Shown here: piece by piece, positions 52,109-60,437 of the stretch | How the letters are laid out: each line of letters opens with the position of its first letter | Position numbering within the stretch: the stretch's first letter is position 1 | Assembly (NCBI GenBank): GCA_965116155.1 | Contig: OZ220488.1 | Coordinates: 1,116,001 to 1,180,000, forward strand | DNA from: G965116155 sp965116155 | Lineage (GTDB): Bacteria > Bdellovibrionota > Bdellovibrionia > Bdellovibrionales > UBA1609 | DNA length: 64,000 bases | Reading direction: 5' to 3' | Position numbers and translations under genes: made by a program | Notes under the pieces: model-generated | Database searches by the model: none | What the model was told of the DNA's origin: nothing | The model's input: the letters and a program-made list of their open reading frames with translations, nothing else

Positions 52109-54521
52109 ATGGACTTTAAAGCTATTGAGTCTAAATGGCAAAACCTGTGGGCTAAGGAGCGTGTTTTTTGCACGGATACCACTAAGGGTGCTGCCAAGCC
52201 CAAATTTTATGCCTTGGATATGTTCCCCTACCCATCAGGGCATGGGCTGCACATCGGGCACTTGGCCTCTTACACACCCACGGATGTGATTGCGCGCTTT
52301 AAGCGGGCTCAGGGGTTTAATGTACTGCACCCTATGGGCTACGATGCCTTTGGCTTGCCGGCCGAGCAATACGCTATTGCTACAGGGGTGCATCCGCGGA
52401 TCACAACCCAAAAGGCCCAGGATAACTTTAAAAACCAGCTTCAGAGCTTTGGGTTTAGTTTTGATTGGGAGCGCGAAATTTCTACATGCGACCCTAGCTT
52501 TTATAAATGGACGCAAAAAATAGTAAAAATTTTATTCGAGCGAGATCTGCTCTACCAAAAAGAAGTACCTGTTAACTGGTGCCCTGCCATGCGCACTGTT
52601 TTGGCTAACGAAGAGGTGGTAAATGGGCGCAGTGAGCGCGGTGGGCATCAGGTTTTACGTATGCCTATGCAGCAGTGGATGTTGCGTATAACACGCTATG
52701 CGGATCGCTTGTTGCAAGGTTTAGATGACCTAGACTGGCCAGAAGCCACCAAGCTTGCGCAGCGCAACTGGATTGGGCGTAGCGAAGGTTGCACGGTGCA
52801 GTTTAAGTTACATGGCGCGCCGTCTACAAATATAGAGGTCTTTACGACAAGGCCCGACACTTTGTTTGGGGCTACTTTTGTAGTATTAGCCCCCGAGCAT
52901 GCTTTGGCCAACACGCTTGGCACTAAAGAGACAAAGCCGCAAGTAGCGGCTTATTTGGAGCAGGTGCAAAGCAAAAGCGAGGTCGAGCGGCAAGCGGAAG
53001 ATAAAAAAAACCGGTGTCTTTACTGGGGCCTATGCAATTAATCCGTTTAATAACGAAAAAATACCCATATGGATAGCCGATTACGTTTTAGCCCACTATG
53101 GCACAGGCGCCATTATGGCCGTGCCAGCGCATGATGCTAGGGATTACGACTTTGCTCAGGCGTTTAACTTACCTATACGCAGGGTTTTAAGCAGCAAGGA
53201 GCCTTTGCCTTTTGAAGGCGATGGCGAGCTAGTGGAGTCTGGGTTTTTAAATGGCATGCAAAAATCTGCGGCCATTCAGGCTGCTATAGAGCATATTACT
53301 CAAAAAAAGCTCGGCACCAAAGAGGTGCGTTACAAGTTGAGAGACTGGGTGTTTTCGCGCCAACGTTACTGGGGGGAGCCTTTTCCGCTGGTAGAGTATG
53401 CAGATGGTCGTGTGGAGGCTGTGTCGGATCAAGAGCTGCCGCTTACTTTGCCCGAGGTGGCGGATTATAAACCTTCAGAAAAAGGCGAGCCTCCTTTGGC
53501 GCAGGTGCCTGAGTGGATAGAGTATAAAAACCCCGCCACGGGGGAACGGGGGCGACGCATAACAGATACTATGCCAGGCCAAGCGGGTTCGAGCTGGTAC
53601 TTTTTAAGATACATCGATCCGCATAATGAGCAAAATTTTTGCGCTCCCGATCTAGAGCGCCGCTGGATGCCGGTGGATATCTATATAGGTGGAGCCGAGC
53701 ATAGTGTGTTGCACCTTTTGTATGCGCGTTTTTGGCAGCATGTGCTTTTTGATGCTGGCTTGGTGAGTGTGAAAGAGCCCATAAAAAAGCTGCGCCATCA
53801 GGGAGTGGTCATGGGTCCCGATGGGCAAAGGATGTCTAAATCTTTGGGCAATATAGTGGCACCGGAAGAGGTGCGGCGCGAGTATGGAGCGGATGCTTGC
53901 CGTTTGTATATTTGTTTTTTAGGGCCTTTTGAAAAAGACAAGCCCTGGAACATTGAGGGCATACAGGGCATGAGCCGCTTTTTGCAAAAACTGTGGCGCA
54001 TTTGTGTAGAGGAAAAATCCGAAATCGTGCAAACACCTCCGCGCCGTGAGCTCGCCATGGCTTTGCATCGGTGTATAAAAAAGGTCACCCAAGACATCGA
54101 GGCATTGAGATTTAATACTGCTATTAGTGCGCTCATGGTGCTTGTTAACCTTTTGCAAAAAGAGCCCCAAAGGCCCCAAGAGGCTTTGTGGTGCTTGTTA
54201 CGTTTACTAATGCCTTTTGCGCCCCATGTGGCAGAGGAGTGTGGGGAGCGCTTGGGATTGAGCAGTCAAAAGCAATGCATTCATTTGGCTTCTTGGCCGC
54301 AGTTTGACCCCGATTTGGCGCAGGTAGAAAGCGTGCAAGTGGCTGTGCAAATTAATGGCAAGACGCGCGGGCAGATTCAGTTGCCGCCTGATGCGTCAGA
54401 AGACCATGCTTTGAGCATGGCGAAAACACTTGGCACGGTTAAGCAGCATTTGGGTGGGCGCGCGATTTTCAAAACCATCTACCGTCCAAACAAAGTATTA
54501 AGTTTAGTAGTTAAAGACTAG
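52109..54521 (+). CDS. leuS: Leucyl-tRNA synthetase with a frameshift at an A8 tract
   Basis: Two frames together encode one LeuRS of about 800 residues. The first (52109-53010) has the class I HIGH motif in YPSGHGLHIGH and reads into the editing domain. It then hits eight A residues at 53003-53010 and would stop at 53041. In the +1 frame the protein continues KKTGVFTGAYAINPFNN, GTGAIMAVPAHDARDYDFAQ, and KMSKS in DGQRMSKSLGN. Seven A residues would restore a perfect reading frame. It is essential, so this is a sequencing error, a recent mutation, or a tract corrected by transcriptional slippage. A repeat follows 5 bp after the stop. Confidence 0.88.
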
Positions 54522-54526
54522 CAAAA

Positions 54527-54636
54527 TTAGAGCGCTAGCCCAATATTCTGGGCAAAGCGCAATCTTCCTGATAGCCTCCTTTAGGAGGCGGCCATCAGGG
54601 AGATAAGCGCCCCGCAGAATATTGGGCGGCCTATAA
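54527..54636. repeat. Nested-hairpin repeat after leuS, near-ideal copy
   Basis: TTAGAGCGCTAGC, outer arms CCAATATTCTGGG / CCGCAGAATATTGG, loop motifs AAAGCGCAATC and GATAAGCGCCC, inner TTCCTGATAG / CATCAGGGA, tip CTCCTTTAGGAG, right end GCGGCCTATAAG. The most regular single-module copy. Confidence 0.85.
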
Positions 54637-54637
54637 G

Positions 54638-54716
54638 TGCGCAAGCATCAGAGTGTTAGTAAAATTCTCTGGGGCAGAGCGGCAGCGCGAGAGCAGCGCA
54701 CTGAAAGGGCGCGCTC
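54638..54716. repeat. Half repeat overlapping the end of a gene
   Basis: GCGCAAGCATCAGAGTGTTAG, arm AAAATTCTCTGGGG, inner GCGCGAGAGCAGCGC with tip CTGAAAGGG. Right half absent. It encodes the last about 20 codons of the minus-strand gene at 54648. Confidence 0.65.
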
Positions 54717-55040
54717 AGCCTCAGTCATATCTGTGCGATAAAGAGAAGCTGAGTGAAGCAGAAGGCGTTGCCACAGGCTCAGGGGTGTCTCTTTGTTGGG
54801 ATTTGACGTCTTTTTTTGTTTTTTCTTGGGTTTAGGCTTGCATAGCTGTGGACACAGCTCAGGACAATGGAAGGTTCCCATGTCCACTTTTGAGGCAGAA
54901 CATTCTAATAAGCAATCACCCCCCGTTTGAACTCCAATATTGTCAAACCATTTTTTACAGCTGTCATCTCTCTTAGAGTTCTCAGCATAAGCGAACAGCG
55001 GAAAAAAAAATAATAGCAGGGTGTAATGCGCCTTTTTCAT
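54648..55040 (-). CDS. Small exported cysteine-rich protein, C-terminus in a repeat
   Basis: 130 residues. Signal peptide (YTLLLFFFPLFAYAE), then a cysteine pattern CKKWFDNIGVQTGGDCLLEC, VDMGTFHCPELCPQLC and a KPKPKKKQKK linker. I recall similar VDMGTF.CP..C..LC proteins in proteobacterial toxin-immunity neighbourhoods, but cannot name a family. The normal helical end (TDMTEAERALSV) runs straight into repeat-encoded sequence (RCSRAAALPQRILLTL), so the gene was probably truncated by a repeat. It starts 25 bp after the next gene upstream, in an operon with it. Confidence 0.55.
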   Translation of the reverse strand: MKKAHYTLLLFFFPLFAYAENSKRDDSCKKWFDNIGVQTGGDCLLECSASKVDMGTFHCPELCPQLCKPKPKKKQKKTSNPNKETPLSLWQRLLLHSASLYRTDMTEAERALSVRCSRAAALPQRILLTL

Positions 55041-55065
55041 ATGCGCATCAAAATTTTTAAAACCT

Positions 55066-55566
55066 TCATGGTAGCCCCAGCCACAAGAGTGTGGCGGTGA
55101 TTTTGTCTAGGGCAAATAAAAAAAAGCGAAACGCCCAAGACTCTTTTTGGTAGCAGCAGTGTTGGTGGAGGGCAGCTGTTGAAACTTTACCTTTTTGGTC
55201 TAGCAAAAAAACAATTTGCCAAATGTTTTTTTTGCTATTTTTTTCTGGCCCAATCACATAAGCAGGCACTGAATCGTTATTATAATACCCCGTGGGTGGT
55301 CCCAATAAGTCTATAATGTCCTTAGGGTTTTTGCCCATGTATACATTTTGGCTCCTAATAAGGGAGCAGGCCATTTTCGCCCGTGCAGATTCTTCATCTT
55401 TTTTGCCATTTGCTGCATTAAATTGAGCAACACTAAAAGGAGCATCACCCCACGTTTGGCATACTTGATCTGTGTTCATAAATTTACCAACGAAAAATAG
55501 CTTTGCGCCAAAGTAGAAAAAACAAAGCGCCAACACTATCAACACAGCAAAAATAGTTTTTTTCAT
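55066..55566 (-). CDS. Exported or membrane-anchored BamE/SmpA-like small protein
   Basis: 166 residues with an N-terminal anchor (FAVLIVLALCFFYFGAKLFF) and a second hydrophobic end (FRFFLFALDKITATLLWLGL). Between them: RAKMACSLIRSQNVYMGKNP, DIIDLLGPPTGYY and NIWQIVFLLDQKGKVSTAAL, a layout like BamE/SmpA-fold proteins, ending in a paired-cysteine HQHCCYQ. Function unknown; similar proteins occur beside the cysteine-rich type encoded downstream. A decayed ankyrin gene ends 18 bp upstream. Confidence 0.5.
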   Translation of the reverse strand: MKKTIFAVLIVLALCFFYFGAKLFFVGKFMNTDQVCQTWGDAPFSVAQFNAANGKKDEESARAKMACSLIRSQNVYMGKNPKDIIDLLGPPTGYYNNDSVPAYVIGPEKNSKKNIWQIVFLLDQKGKVSTAALHQHCCYQKESWAFRFFLFALDKITATLLWLGLP

Positions 55567-55584
55567 TTTTTTATAAGCGCTCCT

Positions 55585-55790
55585 TTATGGGCCATAGTAA
55601 AATCTTCGTAAGTTAAAGGCAACGTGCTTGTCGGCGCCACGTTCAAGAAGTGTATCTATATCTCCCCGGCCCATTTTAAACTGTGGACAGTTTTTATGTA
55701 AGGCGGCCCCCCCCATTTTTCGTCATTTTTGAGCTTTACATTTTTGGTGTTTAGCATGTTTGTTTGGGTTAGGCAATTTGTGTGATGTTG
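55585..55790 (-). pseudogene. Decayed ankyrin-repeat gene
   Basis: Minus-strand translation gives NTKNVKLKNDEKW, then GGAALHKNCPQF and MGRGDIDTLLERGADKHV, a recognisable ankyrin end, stopping at 55585. The two halves are in different frames joined across a run of eight C (55707-55714, G on the coding strand); nine would restore the frame. Possible further remnants lie upstream in other frames. It is in the same direction as the two exported-protein genes that follow. Confidence 0.5.
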
Positions 55791-55856
55791 TGTTTGATGG
55801 CGAAGTGTATGGGGGATTTCATTCCCAGTGCTGAGTGGGAGGTGTTTTGTGGAGCG

Positions 55857-55929
55857 TAGGCGGTATTCTAAGGAGTTTATAGATTCTGTGCTTAAGGATT
55901 TTAAAGAGACGGGTGATGTGGCTGATTAG
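55857..55929 (+). pseudogene. Possible transposase N-terminal fragment
   Basis: A short frame reads VERRRYSKEFIDSVLKDF then KETGDVAD and stops. RRRYSKEFK-type starts followed by ..D/SVAD/E are typical of IS3-like OrfA helix-turn-helix proteins. Too short to be sure. Confidence 0.25.
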
Positions 55930-56121
55930 TAAAACAGTGCCAATGGAGTGTTTTTGGCACCCAACAACCCCTAAGGCATGCACTAAACTGAATGCAACTA
56001 TCTTAAGCCCCCTTGACACCCCGTAGGCGGTGTCAGGCAAGGGGGCGAAACGAAAGCCTTAAAGAGTTTTTGCGACCTATACAGTTTGCGCGCCTCGCTG
56101 TCTGGCGCGCAAATCCAAGCT
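55930..56121. other. Non-coding gap with three hairpins
   Basis: GTGCCAA / TTGGCAC (55937), a strong nested stem GCCCCCTTG / CAAGGGGGC (56007-56046) with inner ACACC / GGTGT, and GCGCGC / GCGCGC (56087-56110). The last lies just beyond the stop of the minus-strand ankyrin gene and may end its transcript. No gene is seen. Confidence 0.4.
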
Positions 56122-57105
56122 CTATGTTGCAGCCCCATGTGCACTTAAAAGATTGCGCAACTTTTTTGCTTCGCTTTTAAGGCGCGCTATGCCCTCCGGG
56201 GTGCTCCAGTCAGAGTTTTTTACAATATGATCCTCTATTGATTGGGAAAATTTCAGCACATCGAGTGTTGCTCCTTCTACTTTTTTATCAATGTCCAAAT
56301 CAGGGTGCTTGAGCAGTTTTTTTATGCTACCTAACAAGTGCTTTACATGGACCTTGCCCAGTATCCACCACAAGGGATGCGAGACTTTGCTACACCCGTG
56401 ACAAAGAGGCAGCGCCACAGCAAAGTGGTGCGTTACAATAGCTGCCATAAGTGCGGTGCCTTTGTTTGGAATTCCAAGAGCTTCATCCAAATCAAAAGTA
56501 GCAACCGCATTTACATCCACTCCGTCGGCTTCTAAGAGCTTTTCAATGCTGGCTTTTCTCGTAACCATTGTTCCTGGTCCAAAAGCCTTAATAAGAGGCG
56601 TTGCACTATTTTCATCTAAAACATTCGCATTGGTTTTTTCATGTTGCAGCAACAGCTCTACCACGCCAGGGTGACCATTTAAAAGTGCATAAAAGTACTT
56701 AGCGTTGTTTGCTTGTTTGCGGAGCCACCCTTCCTGATCGGCCCTGTGGTCGTGATAAAAATAACCCACATCAGGAGCAGCAGCTAAGTGAAGAGGCGCA
56801 AGGCCCTCTTGTGTGGGTTTGTTGGGGTCTATGTCCGGATGGCTTAGAAGCAGCTTTACAATGCGCTTAAAGCCTGCACGCGAGGCTACAACAAGAGCCG
56901 TATCACCCTCTTCGTCTACCACATTAACATTGAGCTCAGGGTGCTTTAGCAGTTCTTTAACCACGTTGACGTGATTTCCTCGTGCGGCTGCAACCAGCGC
57001 TTGGGGCTGCAAGAGCTGTGGCATTTGTAAGCCATCCCTATCTCCCCAAACAACAGATCCTAATAACAGAACAGAAAAAAACAAAACCCCTCGAAACATT
57101 GCCAT
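56122..57105 (-). CDS. Exported ankyrin-repeat protein (1)
   Basis: About 327 residues from the ATG at 57105, which has AAGGAGG 9 bp upstream; the frame is open to 57132. Signal peptide (GVLFFSVLLLGSVVWG), then ankyrin repeats: ALVAAARGNHVNVVKELLKH, EGDTALVVASRAGFKRIVKL, GLAPLHLAAAP, NGHPGVVELLLQH and NSATPLIKAFG. A region with paired cysteines (LCHGCSKVSHPLW) and a helical end follow. Exported ankyrin proteins can protect against partner toxins or act on hosts; which applies is unknown. A GAAAG microsatellite lies 76 bp upstream of the start. Confidence 0.8.
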   Translation of the reverse strand: MAMFRGVLFFSVLLLGSVVWGDRDGLQMPQLLQPQALVAAARGNHVNVVKELLKHPELNVNVVDEEGDTALVVASRAGFKRIVKLLLSHPDIDPNKPTQEGLAPLHLAAAPDVGYFYHDHRADQEGWLRKQANNAKYFYALLNGHPGVVELLLQHEKTNANVLDENSATPLIKAFGPGTMVTRKASIEKLLEADGVDVNAVATFDLDEALGIPNKGTALMAAIVTHHFAVALPLCHGCSKVSHPLWWILGKVHVKHLLGSIKKLLKHPDLDIDKKVEGATLDVLKFSQSIEDHIVKNSDWSTPEGIARLKSEAKKLRNLLSAHGAAT

Positions 57106-57180
57106 AACCCCTGACCTCCTTAAAAAATACACCCCTCTCTGCCTCTTTAAAAGAATAAACAGTCTTTATTTAACAGTATA

Positions 57181-57224
57181 GAAAGGAAAGGAAAGGAAAG
57201 GAAAGGAAAGGAAAGGAAAGGAAA
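57181..57224. repeat. GAAAG pentanucleotide microsatellite
   Basis: Eight full GAAAG units plus GAAA. It lies in the promoter region of the minus-strand ankyrin gene and upstream of the plus-strand gene at 57544. Tracts of this kind can change length and alter promoter spacing. Confidence 0.95.
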
Positions 57225-57459
57225 TTTTTGTTTTTTAACACGATGCACGGAGCTTTGACGACAATCTGGTCGCCTTGGACCTAAAGATCGTCCAAGGCTA
57301 CAGGCGCATAGATGCCGTATAGCCCATCCAATATTCTGTGGGACGCTTGGCGCTATCGCGGCCGCCCCTTACAGGGCACTGCTCTCGCGCCGCCGCTTAG
57401 TTCCAGAATATTGGATTAGTCCTTTAATTGCGTTTGGAAAGGAAATTTTTGTTTTTTAA
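57215..57459. mobile_element. Nested-hairpin repeat flanked by 24-bp direct duplications
   Basis: An identical 24-bp sequence (beginning GGAAAGGAAATTTTTG) lies at 57215-57238 and 57436-57459. Between them is a 197-bp full-length repeat: CGATGCACGGAGCTTTGACG, stem GCCTTGGAC / GTCCAAGGC, CCGTATAGCC, outer arms CCAATATTCTG / CAGAATATTGG, ending ATTAGTCCTTTAA. Looks like an insertion that duplicated its target, and defines the element ends. Confidence 0.7.
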
Positions 57460-57543
57460 TGCGTGACGTCATATCTGCAGGTTTTTTGATCAAATATGTG
57501 CGATCATTTAGGGGAGTAATTTCTAACTGCAAAGGGGGAGATA

Positions 57544-58227
57544 ATGAGAGCAGTATTTTTATCAGTGATTTTGGCTTTAGGAATGGGCGCTGGAGCGGCT
57601 TGGGGAGAGCATCACGAGCACAATAATAAGCAGGCCATAAAAGCAGGCAAAGCGATTTGGCAAAGCAATCCTGAGGCGTGGCAAATTATAAGGTACATAA
57701 ACACAAGCGCAGACATAAAAAGCAAACAAGCGCGGCGGTATTTGTTTTTGCACCCACAGTGGGTTAAAAACCCGAGGATTTTGTGGGTGCTCGATAACTT
57801 CTCAAAGGGGCAGAGTCTTGTGATGGGGGAGCTTATTGATGGGCAGCGCCGGGCCAAGCATTTAAGTAAAAACGACGCCAGACACCTTAAGACCTTTTTT
57901 AAGGTGGCGGGCAAAGAGTGTATAGCGGCCCAAATAGGTTTGTACGAGAGCTACTTTCAGTTAGAGCAGTATTTGCACTCGGGCAAAACCAGCCCCTTTA
58001 ACTCTATGTTGGTTTTAAACACCATGTATGTGACACGGCTTTTAACCTTGTGGGAGATGGTACCCAACTATGAGTGTACGCAGCCTTTGGCTCGCATATT
58101 GCTGGATCGTGGATACATTAAATCGGACATCAGCAAAAAGGTGATCGAAATGATTGTTGAAGGCCGCGATATTTACGAGATTAAAAAAGAGTTCCGCAAA
58201 CGTATGGACGAGGGCCTAAAGGGCTAA
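57544..58227 (+). CDS. Exported 'SK.ARRYLF' family protein (1)
   Basis: 227 residues with AAGGGGGAG upstream. Signal peptide (LSVILALGMGAGAAWG), then IIRYINTSADIKSKQARRYL, FLHPQWVKNPRIL and a helical body ending in VPNYECTQPLARILLDRGYI. The same blocks occur in the protein encoded at 59610: DVKSKKARRYLFERPKWVEN and FECTQSLAEHILRRDY. No known family. Divergent from an exported ankyrin gene. A hairpin repeat follows 5 bp after the stop. Confidence 0.6.
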   Translation: MRAVFLSVILALGMGAGAAWGEHHEHNNKQAIKAGKAIWQSNPEAWQIIRYINTSADIKSKQARRYLFLHPQWVKNPRILWVLDNFSKGQSLVMGELIDGQRRAKHLSKNDARHLKTFFKVAGKECIAAQIGLYESYFQLEQYLHSGKTSPFNSMLVLNTMYVTRLLTLWEMVPNYECTQPLARILLDRGYIKSDISKKVIEMIVEGRDIYEIKKEFRKRMDEGLKG

Positions 58228-58232
58228 TTAAA

Positions 58233-58345
58233 TTAGAGCGCTAGTAAAATTCTCTGGGATTAAGCGGCGCTATTATCGCAGCCTTCTGGAAGAAGGCGTT
58301 CGCGATAATAGCAAGCGTCCCACAGAGAATTTTGCGACCTATAAG
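58233..58345. repeat. Nested-hairpin repeat, near-ideal copy
   Basis: TTAGAGCGCTAGT, outer arms AAAATTCTCTGGG / CCCACAGAGAATTTT, inner GCGCTATTATCGC / GCGATAATAGC, tip CTTCTGGAAGAAG, right end GCGACCTATAAG. A partial second copy (58348-58440: GCGCAAGCATCAGAGTGCTAG, stem GCCCCATTGGC / GCCAAGGGGC) follows. No gene in this gap. Confidence 0.85.
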
Positions 58346-58528
58346 TGCGCAAGCATCAGAGTGCTAGCAAGACCACTGGCATGCGGCGCAGCCCCATTGG
58401 CAGCGCCTTTAGGCGCGTTAGCCAAGGGGCGCCGACGCAAAAAATAAGCTAATGGAAATAGAGCTTGAGCTCAGGGATCTTAGTATGTGGCAACGCTCAA
58501 AAACGTGATCCGCAATGCCAAGCTGCCG

Positions 58529-59587
58529 TCAAAGCTCTTTGCTTTGCAAAAGCTTTGTGCAGGATGTTTCTTTTTTGGCGGCGGCGTATTTTAAGGAATC
58601 GATTATTTCTTCCCGGTGCCTAGTGTTTTTTATATTTTTAGCATGCCACAAGGCCGTGTGGCCCTTCACGTCACGCGCGTGCACGTCTACCTCTGAGTGT
58701 CTTAGTAGCGTACGCACATCCGTACCCTTGCCCGCTTTTACGGCCAAAATCAAAGGCGTGCTGCCATCTTTAACCCTTACGTTAACATCTATATTGGGCA
58801 TTGCGAGCAAAACCCCTATACCGTTTTCGGGAGAATCGGCAGGAAAATAGGCAGCAGCCGCAGCGGCGAGTGCCGTGTAACCCATAGCATCGCGCGCGTT
58901 AATGTCTTTTATCGCACTATGGTGCCACATAATCAAAGACAGTATGATGTGATTGCCTAGCAAAAACTGACCCACTATGTCGGTTTCCTCGCTATGTCTG
59001 CGTGCGGCATGTATAAGGGGTGTGCCGCCACCACCAGCAACATTAACATCAATATCTGGGTGCTCTATTAGCAATAGAGCTGTATCCCAATGGCCCATAA
59101 ATGCGGTTGACGTAAGCGGAGTCCATCCATCAGGGCCCCGCGCATTAACATCCACCCTGTGGCATTTTTCACACTCGAGCAAACGCTTTACAATGGCAGT
59201 TGCTGACGAGGCAGGAGTGCGCATAAGGTTAATCGACTTAAAAGTTGCTAAAAGCGGCGTATAGCCTTGGGTGTCTTTTGCATCTGGGTTGATACCAGGT
59301 TGCTGCAGCAAGAGCTTCACAACGTTTTTGCGGTGTCCAAAGGCAGCATGTACGAGGGCCGTTTTGCCTGTTGTTGCATCCCGCTTATTAATGTCGATAT
59401 CAGGATTAGTTTTAAGTAAGTGCCGCACCCTATCTACATAGCCTTCTTTAGAGGCCGCTATTAGATCATCCGCAGGCCTGGTATCCCATGCCCACAAAGG
59501 CTCTTTGGATTCGCCCTTTGCCACGCCTAAAGGCCCCAACCCAATAAGTGCAAATAATAATGCGTAAAAAACTAAAGCCCGTATCAT
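58529..59587 (-). CDS. Exported ankyrin-repeat protein (2)
   Basis: 352 residues; AGGAGG lies upstream of the ATG. Signal peptide (VFYALLFALIGLGPLGVAKG), then at least six ankyrin repeats: DLIAASKEGYVDRVRHLLKT, GKTALVHAAFGHRKNVVKLL, QGYTPLLATFKS, DGWTPLTSTAFMGHWDTALL, MGYTALAAAAAAY, DGSTPLILAVKAGKGTDVRT and KGHTALWHAKNI. It is second in an operon with the 'SK.ARRYLF' gene (22 bp apart), a pairing also seen at 56-58 kb. Confidence 0.85.
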   Translation of the reverse strand: MIRALVFYALLFALIGLGPLGVAKGESKEPLWAWDTRPADDLIAASKEGYVDRVRHLLKTNPDIDINKRDATTGKTALVHAAFGHRKNVVKLLLQQPGINPDAKDTQGYTPLLATFKSINLMRTPASSATAIVKRLLECEKCHRVDVNARGPDGWTPLTSTAFMGHWDTALLLIEHPDIDVNVAGGGGTPLIHAARRHSEETDIVGQFLLGNHIILSLIMWHHSAIKDINARDAMGYTALAAAAAAYFPADSPENGIGVLLAMPNIDVNVRVKDGSTPLILAVKAGKGTDVRTLLRHSEVDVHARDVKGHTALWHAKNIKNTRHREEIIDSLKYAAAKKETSCTKLLQSKEL

Positions 59588-59609
59588 ATGCTGAACCTCC
59601 TAGGGTGCG

Positions 59610-60362
59610 TTAATGGCCTTGCGACAAGGCACAAACTGCTCCTACAGGGCACCAAAAGCGCTTAAGATCACTCCGTAGCTCTTCGCTGGCAGAATCAAAG
59701 TAATCGCGCCTTAAAATATGCTCAGCTAGTGATTGCGTGCACTCAAATGTAGGGTGATACTGATGGAGCATTTTTACCTGTTGAACCAGTATATTTTGTA
59801 CCTTAGTGGTAACGTTTATAACAGGTTTCGACAGCTTTAGCAGCTCTGCTAAAGCTAACCCGTCAAGGCCGCCCTGGCGCAGTTTTTGCTCAAGCTGTTT
59901 AATGGCCTGATTGTTTTGCATTTCAAAAGCAAACAAGGTGTCTGCATAGCTGGCAATAGATGCGCAGACGTGACCAGAGACTTTTAAAAAGTTGTGCAAC
60001 TCATTTACTTGGTAAGTCAGGTGACCTGCTTGGACTGCGCTATATATGTAATTCACAGCGCCAGAGGCATCGGCAGCTTTGCCTGTGCCTACAAAAATTT
60101 TTAGTATTTTTACGATTTGTGCATTTTCTACCCATTTTGGGCGCTCAAATAGGTAGCGCCGGGCTTTTTTGCTTTTTACATCTGACAAAACACTAATGCG
60201 CTTAATAATATAAGCGGTGTCAGGGCTGTGATTTTTCCACCGTACCTTGCCCTCGTGCCTAATGTTTTTATTGATTGTTTCGCTAGCTTTTTGGTGTGAG
60301 TCTCCCCAGGCCATAGAGCCCATGCCCACGGCCAGTGCGAACATTAAAATAAGTGATCTCAT
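59610..60362 (-). CDS. Exported 'SK.ARRYLF' family protein (2)
   Basis: 250 residues from the ATG at 60362; the frame is open to 60407. Signal peptide (LILMFALAVGMGSMAWG), then IIKRISVLSDVKSKKARRYL, FERPKWVENAQIV, a helical middle (YQVNELHNFLKVSGHVCASI) and FECTQSLAEHILRRDY; the C-terminal part has two further cysteines. Paralogue of the protein at 57544. No known family. It precedes an exported ankyrin gene in the same operon. Confidence 0.6.
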   Translation of the reverse strand: MRSLILMFALAVGMGSMAWGDSHQKASETINKNIRHEGKVRWKNHSPDTAYIIKRISVLSDVKSKKARRYLFERPKWVENAQIVKILKIFVGTGKAADASGAVNYIYSAVQAGHLTYQVNELHNFLKVSGHVCASIASYADTLFAFEMQNNQAIKQLEQKLRQGGLDGLALAELLKLSKPVINVTTKVQNILVQQVKMLHQYHPTFECTQSLAEHILRRDYFDSASEELRSDLKRFWCPVGAVCALSQGH

Positions 60363-60437
60363 GTTGTGCCCCCGTGCATATGTTTTAATTTTATGTACCC
60401 CATTCAATTTAATAATGCCAAAGATGTCAAGCAGGGC

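Noticed and set aside
55819..56040. Minus-strand 73-codon frame
   Set aside because: Crosses hairpins and decayed DNA, has no ribosome site and no similarity I can recognise.
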